A stretch of 12,009 bases of DNA. Source: CALAED01 sp937891035. Lineage in GTDB: Bacteria; Actinomycetota; Actinomycetes; Streptosporangiales; Streptosporangiaceae. The notes under the pieces were generated by a model. That model had not been told where the DNA came from. It searched no databases and saw only the letters and a list, made by a program, of their open reading frames with translations. The position numbers and the translations under genes are program-made. The stretch spans positions 1-12,009 of the forward strand of contig DASQSZ010000362.1 of the NCBI GenBank assembly GCA_035642125.1. Direction: 5' to 3'. Below, piece by piece: positions 7,301-12,009 of the stretch. Within the stretch, counting starts at the first letter, position 1; each line of letters begins with the position of its first letter.

Positions 7301-7355
7301 CAGCTCGCGTACCCCCGAGTTCAAGGCGTTCCTCGTCAACATCGAGAAGCTGTGA
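4320..7355 (+). CDS. fdhA: Formate dehydrogenase, catalytic molybdopterin subunit, selenoprotein (TGA 4911-4913 = Sec198)
   Basis: The 1011-residue catalytic subunit of a respiratory, FdnG/FdoG-type formate dehydrogenase (E. coli FdnG is 1015) oxidises formate to CO2 at a bis-MGD molybdenum or tungsten centre. The N-terminus has a Tat signal (TRRQFL at 5-10, hydrophobic stretch, likely cleavage after ATA35), so it acts outside the membrane. C54, C57, C61 and C94 bind a [4Fe-4S] cluster. The in-frame TGA falls in QQARV-TGA-HGPTVVSLAATFGRGAM, matching the FdnG active site NQARV-U-HGPTV, with His199 next to Sec198. The molybdopterin dinucleotide-binding domain covers about 880-1011. Translation through the TGA needs SelA, SelB, SelD and tRNA-Sec, none of which are in the window. 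It is first in the operon, and its stop overlaps the fdhE start by one base. A local cluster of A/T-ended codons follows the Sec codon. Identity is very secure; Sec incorporation is a strong inference. Confidence 0.96.
4377..4406 (+). repeat. 15-bp tandem duplication in the Tat signal
   Basis: Two consecutive 15-base units (4377-4391, 4392-4406) differ at one base and encode GSALG-GSALG in the hydrophobic region of the FdhA signal peptide. A recent slippage duplication is likely; the frame is kept. Confidence 0.75.
4911..4943 (+). promoter_or_regulatory. Selenocysteine UGA codon and SECIS-like hairpin in fdhA
   Basis: The UGA (4911-4913) is followed by a stem GGUGGUC (4925-4931) paired with GGCCGCC (4937-4943), seven pairs including two G-U, closing the loop AGUUU. 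The loop starts 18 nt after the UGA and has G as its second base, which fits the published bacterial SECIS model (loop about 16-37 nt downstream, an early loop G). The element would recruit SelB-GTP-Sec-tRNA. An alternative stem pairs GGCCCAAC (4917-4924) with GUUUGGCC (4933-4940), with one mismatch, and exposes GGUGGUCA. The pairing is seen; SelB binding is inferred. Confidence 0.8.
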
Positions 7356-8245
7356 TGGCACGGAGTGAATCCGGCGTCGCGACGAGCCCCTGGGCGGCGT
7401 CGCGTCGCCGGGCCGAGGCGCTGCGCGACAGCCGGCCCTTCGCCGCCGAGGTGCTGACCCTCTACCTCGCGCTGCTTGACGTGTGGGAGTCCACGTGGCC
7501 GGCTCCGCCCGTGCGGGCGGCGCCGGCGTGGGAGGCGCCCGCTCCGGAGGCGCTGGCCGGATGGGCCGCCGAACACGTGCTCCCGCGCGTCGTCGAGGTG
7601 TCGGTGGCGTACGGTCCTCCGCCGCTGGCCAAGGTGTTGGCCGACGTCCCCGCCGAGGACCTGCGCGCCGCGGGCCCGGAGCTGCTCACCGCGTGGCTCG
7701 CCGGGGCCGAGCTCGCTTCGGTGGAGCGGTATCTCGCCCGGTCCGCGCTGCGCGGGCCGCTCGCTGGACTCGCGGCGGCGGACGCCGCCGCGGTCGGCGT
7801 CGCCTGCGCGAGCGATCCCGCTCCGCGGGACGGTCGCCGCTGCCCGAGCTGCGGCGGGCCGCCCCAGCTCAGCTTCCGCACCGACGCCGCCGACCCGCTG
7901 GTCAGCGGCCGCCGCCGGCTGCAATGCGCCAGGTGCGCCCAGAGCTGGGGGTTTTCCAGCAGCACGTGCCCGTCCTGCGGGGAGACCGTGGGCGCGAAGC
8001 GCACCGTCTACGCCGAACACGGCGAGCGGCCGCAGGTGGGCCGCGGCGCCGGCACGGCCGCCGCGACGTTCCCGCACATGCGCGTCGAAGGCTGTGACAG
8101 TTGCGCGCGGTACTTGATCGACGTCGACCTGGGCCGCGACCCGCGGGCCGTGCCGGAAGTGGACGAGTTGGCCGCGCTGCCCCTCGATCTGTACGCGGCC
8201 GAACGCGGCATTTCAAAGATCACACCCAATCTGATGGGGTTCTGA
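7355..8245 (+). CDS. fdhE: Formate dehydrogenase accessory protein FdhE
   Basis: A 296-residue protein, close to the usual FdhE length. The N-terminal half is alpha-helical and variable. The C-terminal half has the rubredoxin-like metal-binding part with four CxxC pairs: C163/C166, C191/C194, C205/C208 and C247/C250 (RCPSCGG, QCARCAQSW, TCPSCGE, GCDSCARY). The end, LDLYAAERGISKITPNLMGF, is also FdhE-like. FdhE is a cytoplasmic factor needed for active Tat-exported formate dehydrogenases and binds the catalytic subunit before export; that role is taken from the family. The ATG at 7355 overlaps the fdhA TGA as TGATG, indicating translational coupling; a GTG at 7352 is a possible alternative. 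Its position between fdhA and fdhB, not after the structural genes, would make it alongside its client. Confidence 0.93.
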   Translation: MARSESGVATSPWAASRRRAEALRDSRPFAAEVLTLYLALLDVWESTWPAPPVRAAPAWEAPAPEALAGWAAEHVLPRVVEVSVAYGPPPLAKVLADVPAEDLRAAGPELLTAWLAGAELASVERYLARSALRGPLAGLAAADAAAVGVACASDPAPRDGRRCPSCGGPPQLSFRTDAADPLVSGRRRLQCARCAQSWGFSSSTCPSCGETVGAKRTVYAEHGERPQVGRGAGTAAATFPHMRVEGCDSCARYLIDVDLGRDPRAVPEVDELAALPLDLYAAERGISKITPNLMGF

Positions 8246-8246
8246 G

Positions 8247-9101
8247 ATGCAGGAGATCACGCCTGGCCGGGCCTACGGGTTCTTCACCGACACGAGCGTC
8301 TGCATCGGCTGCAAAGCCTGCGAGGTGGCCTGCAAAGAGTGGAACCAGCTGCCCGGCAACGAACCGTCCTTCGGTGACGGCTTCGACAACACCGGACAGC
8401 TGGACGCGCAGAACTGGCGGCACGTGCAGTTCCTCGACAACGTGCCGGACAACGTCGTCGGCTCGGGCCAGGGCAAGGCCTGGCTGATGATGTCCGACGT
8501 GTGCAAGCACTGCACGCACGCAAGCTGCCTGGAGGTCTGCCCGACCGGATCGATCATCAAGACCGAGTTCGACACCGTCTACATCCAGCCGGACGTGTGC
8601 AACGGCTGCCGCGACTGCATCGCCGCCTGCCCGTACGACGTGATCACGATGGACGAACACACCGGCGTGGCGCAAAAGTGCACCATGTGCTACGACCGGT
8701 TGCAGGGCGGGATGGAGCCCGCCTGCGCCAAGGCGTGCCCCACAGACTCGATCCAGTTCGGCGAGGTCGGCGCCCTCAGGGAGACGGCCGACAAGCGCGT
8801 CGCCGCCTTGCACGCCCAGGGCGTCTCGCAGGCGCGGCTGTACGGTGCCGACGATGCGGTCTACGGCGGGCTCAACGCGTTCTTCCTGCTCATGGACGAG
8901 CCGGAGAAGTACAGACTGCCGAGCGCCGACGACGCGGTGCTGCCGAGCCGCAACAACCTCGGCGGCTATCTCACGCTCCTGGGCACCGCCGTGCTGGGTG
9001 TCCTCGGCGGCCTGGTCGCCATCCGCCGCCGACGGGAGCCCAAGCCCGCGGTCGAAGCCGGGCCTGCCGGGCCTGCCGAGGCCGAGGAGAAGGGCGAATG
9101 A
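8247..9101 (+). CDS. fdhB: Formate dehydrogenase beta (iron-sulfur) subunit with C-terminal membrane anchor
   Basis: A 284-residue four-cluster ferredoxin-like subunit that carries electrons from FdhA to the membrane. Sixteen cysteines fall in four groups: C19/22/25/29, C86/89/94/98, C118/121/124/128 and C145/148/160/164, the FdnH/FdoH arrangement for four [4Fe-4S] clusters. There is no signal peptide of its own, so export with FdhA through Tat is expected. Residues about 239-259 (GGYLTLLGTAVLGVLGGLVAI) form one transmembrane helix followed by RRRRE and an Ala/Pro/Glu tail, which by the positive-inside rule puts the C-terminus in the cytoplasm. The start lies one base after the fdhE stop with GGGG upstream; its TGA overlaps the next ATG (ATGA). 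Family identity is very secure. Confidence 0.95.
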   Translation: MQEITPGRAYGFFTDTSVCIGCKACEVACKEWNQLPGNEPSFGDGFDNTGQLDAQNWRHVQFLDNVPDNVVGSGQGKAWLMMSDVCKHCTHASCLEVCPTGSIIKTEFDTVYIQPDVCNGCRDCIAACPYDVITMDEHTGVAQKCTMCYDRLQGGMEPACAKACPTDSIQFGEVGALRETADKRVAALHAQGVSQARLYGADDAVYGGLNAFFLLMDEPEKYRLPSADDAVLPSRNNLGGYLTLLGTAVLGVLGGLVAIRRRREPKPAVEAGPAGPAEAEEKGE

Positions 9102-10027
9102 TCGAGCACTTTGCCGGGCCGCCGGAATGGACCTGGTACATCCTGTTCTATTTCTTCTTCGCCGGGTTGTCCGGCGGGTCCTACGTGATCGCCGGCCTCT
9201 TCCGGCTTCGCGGTGACGCCTCCGATGAGCCGGCGGCGCGGCTCGGGTTCTACGTCTCGTTCGCCGCGCTGCTCCCGTGCCCGGTCATGCTCATCCTCGA
9301 CCTCGGCCGCCCATTGCGGTTCTGGCACATGATGTGGAACACCTCGCCGGACGCCGGCGGCCTGAACTTCATGTGGTGGTCGCCGATGTCGATGGGCGTG
9401 TGGGCCTTGCTGATCTTCAGTGTGTTCGTCACGGTGTCGTTCGCCGAGGCGCTGGTACGCGACGGAAAGCTGCGCATCGCGCCGGTGCGCCGGGCCGTGG
9501 GCCTGCTCGGCGGGACGCCGGGCAAGGTGTTCATCACCGTGGGAGCGGCCTTCGGCCTGTTCGTGGCGGGCTACACCGGGGTTTTGCTGTCCGTGTCGAA
9601 CCAGCCGGTGTGGAGCGACACCTGGACCCTCGGCGGGCTCTTCCTCGCCTCCGGTCTTTCCGGGTCGGCCGCGCTGTTGCTGCTGCTGACCCGGTACCGG
9701 TCGGAGGCCAGGGCCAGCGCCGGCATGCTCACGATCTCCGAGCGTCTCTACGCGCTCCTCGAGCTCATGCTGATCGTGATCTTCGCGCTCTCGCTGATCC
9801 CGGCCGGGGCGCTGGACGAGGCGTTCGGCTTCCCCTGGCTGCTGCTCTGGCTGGTGGCGCTCGTCGGCCTCGCGCCGGGGATCGGGGGTCTGCTCACGTC
9901 CCGGATGGCCGTCACCGGAGAGGGGGCGACGGTGGCCGTCCCCGCCGCGAAAACGATGGCCATGCCGGGACTCGTGCTGATCGGCGTACTCGCGCTGCGC
10001 GCGGCGGTGATCTTCCCCATCCAATAG
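9098..10027 (+). CDS. NrfD/PsrC-type membrane subunit of formate dehydrogenase (quinone reductase subunit)
   Basis: A 309-residue polytopic protein with about eight hydrophobic helices, for example 12-34, 49-66, 96-118, 143-165, 178-198, 216-236, 246-264 and 288-306. LDLGRPLRFWHMMW (67-80) and the GYTGVLLSVSNQPVW segment (158-172) are characteristic of NrfD/PsrC proteins, which take electrons from an adjacent ferredoxin-like subunit and reduce quinone without heme. Here it occupies the place that the diheme cytochrome b subunit FdnI/FdoI has in E. coli. The likely acceptor is menaquinone, inferred from actinobacterial physiology. It overlaps fdhB by four bases, with GAGGAG eight bases before the ATG, and is the last gene of the operon. 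Whether it pumps protons cannot be judged. Confidence 0.92.
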   Translation: MIEHFAGPPEWTWYILFYFFFAGLSGGSYVIAGLFRLRGDASDEPAARLGFYVSFAALLPCPVMLILDLGRPLRFWHMMWNTSPDAGGLNFMWWSPMSMGVWALLIFSVFVTVSFAEALVRDGKLRIAPVRRAVGLLGGTPGKVFITVGAAFGLFVAGYTGVLLSVSNQPVWSDTWTLGGLFLASGLSGSAALLLLLTRYRSEARASAGMLTISERLYALLELMLIVIFALSLIPAGALDEAFGFPWLLLWLVALVGLAPGIGGLLTSRMAVTGEGATVAVPAAKTMAMPGLVLIGVLALRAAVIFPIQ

Positions 10028-10047
10028 CGGATCCGACGGCCGGTCTC

Positions 10048-10086
10048 ATCGACGGGACGCATCGACGGGACGCATCGACGGGACGG
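10048..10086. repeat. Three-copy 13-bp tandem repeat between convergent genes
   Basis: The unit ATCGACGGGACGC occurs at 10048-10060, 10061-10073 and 10074-10086; the last copy differs only in its final base. It fills most of the 71-bp gap between the two convergent operons. The 13-bp period gives no coding meaning, and no strong hairpin with a U-tract is present. Confidence 0.85.
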
Positions 10087-10098
10087 CGGCGACAGGCC

Positions 10099-10974
10099 CT
10101 AGATCAAGCGCAGCCGGCGCAGCAGCAGGGCCTGGACCGCGACCGCCGCCGCTGTGATGAGGAGGAGCGTCATCGCCAGGGCGCTGCCGTAGCCGAGCTC
10201 GCCGTAGGTGAACGCCCGCTGGTAGAGGTGCAGTGGCGTGGTCAGCGTCGCGTAGTACGGGCCGCCTTCGGTCACCAGCAGCACCGGCACGAAGGTGATC
10301 TGTAGCACCGCCACCAGGTCACGCAGCGCGAGCAGGACGAGGACGGGAGCCAGCAGCGGCAGCGTCACCCGGCGAAAGACGTGGCCGGGCCGGGCGCCCT
10401 CCACCGCCGCGGCCTCGTACAGCCTGGCCGGGATCAGCTGCCGAGCCGCCATGGCCACCACGAACGCCTCTCCCACCTGCAGTGACACCACCAAGCCCAG
10501 CCCGGCGCGGGCGCCCCACGGGGAGGTGAGCCAGTCCGGGGACGGCAGGCCGAGCGAGCCCAGGGCCAGCGGCAGCGGGCCGTACAGCGGGTTGAGCAGC
10601 CACAGCCACAGCAGCGCCCAGGCGGCATCAGGCACCACCGAAGGCAGGTAGACGGCGGCCCGGGCGCCGCGCTTGAGGCGGGTGGGCCGGGCGAGCAGCA
10701 GCGCGCAGCCGACGGCGAGTCCGAGCCGCAGCGGCACCACGATGGCGGCCAGGATCGCGGAGTTGCCGAGCGAGGTCCAAAACAGATCGTCGGCCAGCAT
10801 CCGCCGCAGGTTCGCCGTGCCGGTGACGACCGGATCGGTGAACCCGTGGTAGTCGGTCATGGCGAGATAGCCGGCGGCGAGCAGCGGTACCCCCACCACC
10901 AGGGCGGTCCCGACCAGATAGGGCACCGCGAGCACGCCCGTCCCGCCCCCGCCACGTCTGCCCGGCGCGCTCAT
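10099..10974 (-). CDS. ABC transporter permease, MalF/UgpA-like
   Basis: A 291-residue integral membrane protein with about six helices (near 13-38, 70-95, 107-128, 157-178, 208-232, 262-286). The EAA loop, EAAAVEGARPGHVFRRVTLP (187-206), is the coupling helix that docks on the ATPase; FTYGELGYGSALAMTL near the end is typical of MalF/UgpA sugar permeases. The likely role is one half of the transmembrane pore of a carbohydrate importer, substrate unknown. The start is ATG 10974, whose ATGA overlaps the ATPase stop by four bases; the frame stays open further upstream, but that part lies inside the ATPase gene. There is no Shine-Dalgarno, so coupling is expected. The short N-terminus before the first helix is MalF-like for Gram-positives. 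Confidence 0.9.
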   Translation of the reverse strand: MSAPGRRGGGGTGVLAVPYLVGTALVVGVPLLAAGYLAMTDYHGFTDPVVTGTANLRRMLADDLFWTSLGNSAILAAIVVPLRLGLAVGCALLLARPTRLKRGARAAVYLPSVVPDAAWALLWLWLLNPLYGPLPLALGSLGLPSPDWLTSPWGARAGLGLVVSLQVGEAFVVAMAARQLIPARLYEAAAVEGARPGHVFRRVTLPLLAPVLVLLALRDLVAVLQITFVPVLLVTEGGPYYATLTTPLHLYQRAFTYGELGYGSALAMTLLLITAAAVAVQALLLRRLRLI

Positions 10975-11978
10975 GGGACGCGCCGCCCGTCGGTGCCGGT
11001 GAACCGGTGCACGTCGTGGTGGTCCCACCCAAGACCGACGTCGGTGCCCACCTGGGGGGCCGCCGTCCACGGCAGCCTGGCGAGCACCCGCTCCGCGGCG
11101 CCCGGTACGTCGAGGTGGGCGAGGCAGGCCTCCCCGGCGGGCTCCACCGCGAGCACCCGGCCGATCACCCGGGCCCGGTCCGCGGGCGCCGTCCGGACTC
11201 GCTCGGGGCGCACGCCCAGCACGCAGCCGTGATCGGGGCCCGGCAGGAGGTTCATCGGCAGCGCGCCGATGAACCGGGCGACGAAGGCGGTCTCCGGGCG
11301 TTCGTACAGATCCCTGGGTGTCGCGACCTGGATCAGCCGGCCGCCGGACAGCACCGCCACCCGGTCGCCGAGCGCCAGCGCCTCGTGCTGGTCGTGGGTG
11401 ACGTACAGCATCGCGGTGCCCAGCCGCCGCCGCAGTTCGGCGATCTCGATGCGCATGCGCAGCCGCAGCTCGGCGTCGAGGCCGGTCAACGGCTCGTCCA
11501 AAAGGAAGGCCGCCGGCTCTCTGACCAGCGCCCTGGCCAGCGCCACCCGCTGCCGTTCCCCGCCGGACAGCTCGTGCGGGCGCCGGGCGAGCGCGGACTC
11601 GATGCCCAGCGTCGCGGCGGCCGCCGCGACCTTGCGACGCACCTCGCCGCGGCGGGCGCCGCGGGCCCGCTCGCCGAAGCCGATGTTGTCGGCTACGCGC
11701 AGGTGCGGGAAGAGCGCGGGCTCCTGGAACACCAGCGCGACGTCGCGGTCGCCGGCGGGCAGCGCGGTGGCGTCCCGGCCGCCGATCCGTACGGTTCCCG
11801 CGTCCGGCTTCTCAAGCCCGGCGATCACCCGCAGCAGCGTGCTCTTCCCCGACCCGGAGGGCCCCACGACGACGACCAGCTCATCGGCGGCCACGTCGAG
11901 ATCGACGGAGACCAGCGCGGGCACCGGGCCGTAGGCCTTGGCGATCCCCACAACACCGACGCCCGGTGGCTCGCTCAT
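10971..11978 (-). CDS. ABC transporter ATP-binding protein, MalK/UgpC-like
   Basis: A 335-residue ATPase. Walker A GPSGSGKST is at 39-47, Q-loop Gln85 (LVFQEPALFPHL), signature LSGGERQR at 137-144, Walker B FLLDEP at 158-163, D-loop GLDA and switch His195 (YVTHDQHEAL). After about 235 comes the shorter C-terminal OB/TOBE-type domain (VLGVRPERVR), usual in sugar, iron and polyamine importer ATPases. Pairing with a MalF-type permease favours carbohydrate import, though iron or polyamine relatives share this layout. Glu86 after the Q-loop, where many MalK have Ser, is a minor difference. The ATG at 11978 overlaps a TGA ending the upstream frame (ATGA), and its own stop overlaps the permease start, so three genes appear coupled. 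No substrate-binding protein is visible in the window. Confidence 0.93.
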   Translation of the reverse strand: MSEPPGVGVVGIAKAYGPVPALVSVDLDVAADELVVVVGPSGSGKSTLLRVIAGLEKPDAGTVRIGGRDATALPAGDRDVALVFQEPALFPHLRVADNIGFGERARGARRGEVRRKVAAAAATLGIESALARRPHELSGGERQRVALARALVREPAAFLLDEPLTGLDAELRLRMRIEIAELRRRLGTAMLYVTHDQHEALALGDRVAVLSGGRLIQVATPRDLYERPETAFVARFIGALPMNLLPGPDHGCVLGVRPERVRTAPADRARVIGRVLAVEPAGEACLAHLDVPGAAERVLARLPWTAAPQVGTDVGLGWDHHDVHRFTGTDGRRVP

Positions 11979-12009
11979 CGGCCGGTCGTCAGTATGGCGC
12001 CGGCGCGGT
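11975..12009 (-). CDS. C-terminal end of an upstream gene, possibly the second ABC permease (partial)
   Basis: Only ten residues plus a stop are readable (ending RAGAILTTGR). The frame closes with a TGA overlapping the ATPase ATG as ATGA, the same coupling seen between the next two genes. MalG-type permeases often end in a short segment of this kind, and an importer with one MalF-like permease needs a partner. The assignment rests on context alone, and one codon is the rare ATA. Confidence 0.4.
   Translation of the reverse strand, partial: RAGAILTTGR

Noticed and set aside
4227..7361. Very long open frame (1044 codons) on the minus strand
   Set aside because: It is antisense to fdhA, Arg/Gly/Val-rich without family features, and a GC-rich shadow of the real gene.
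10028..10098. Intrinsic terminator between the convergent operons
   Set aside because: I could find no stable hairpin followed by a U-tract; only the tandem repeat is evident.
10975..11070. N-terminal extension of the permease frame to 11070
   Set aside because: The Arg/Pro-rich extension lies wholly within the ATPase gene; the ATGA overlap at 10974 is the natural start.

Overview
The window is about 70% GC, with strong G/C preference at third codon positions, several GTG or leaderless-looking starts and TGATG/ATGA translational couplings. This points to a high-GC actinobacterium; I cannot assign a genus. It is densely coding, with no intergenic gap over about 140 bp and no tRNA, rRNA, CRISPR or insertion sequence that I can see.

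Left block (1-3608, minus strand), in transcription order: a classical short-chain dehydrogenase (2841-3608), a GalE-like NAD-dependent sugar epimerase (1793-2788) and a secreted GH15 glucodextranase/glucoamylase-like enzyme that runs off the left edge (1-1753). Gaps of 52 and about 40 bp suggest co-transcription. A hairpin in the SDR-epimerase gap can pair with the epimerase ribosome-binding site.

A short divergent intergenic region (3609-3727) with repeats and -10-like hexamers separates these from a plus-strand 151-aa luciferase-like (LLM-type) mini-protein (3728-4183).

Central block (4320-10027, plus strand): a compact formate dehydrogenase operon in the order fdhA - fdhE - fdhB - nrfD-like, behind a good -35/-10 promoter at 4214-4243. 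The main discovery is that fdhA is interrupted by an in-frame TGA at 4911-4913. It sits exactly at the selenocysteine position of FdnG/FdoG-type enzymes (context QQARV-U-HGPTV), with a SECIS-like hairpin just downstream. The gene is therefore one 1011-residue selenoprotein, not two ORFs. Its Tat signal places the catalytic subunit outside the cytoplasmic membrane. FdhB carries 16 Cys for four [4Fe-4S] clusters and a C-terminal membrane anchor. The last gene is an NrfD-type quinone-interacting membrane protein, not a cytochrome b subunit. Together they would oxidise formate outside the membrane and pass electrons to the quinone pool, with FdhE as maturation factor. Codon use just after the Sec codon is strikingly AT-ended compared with the rest of the gene.

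Right block (10099-12009, minus strand, convergent to fdh): a MalK/UgpC-like ABC ATPase, an overlapping MalF/UgpA-like permease, and the last residues of a probable upstream gene at the edge. This is most likely a carbohydrate importer. Between the convergent blocks is a three-copy 13-bp tandem repeat and no clear terminator.
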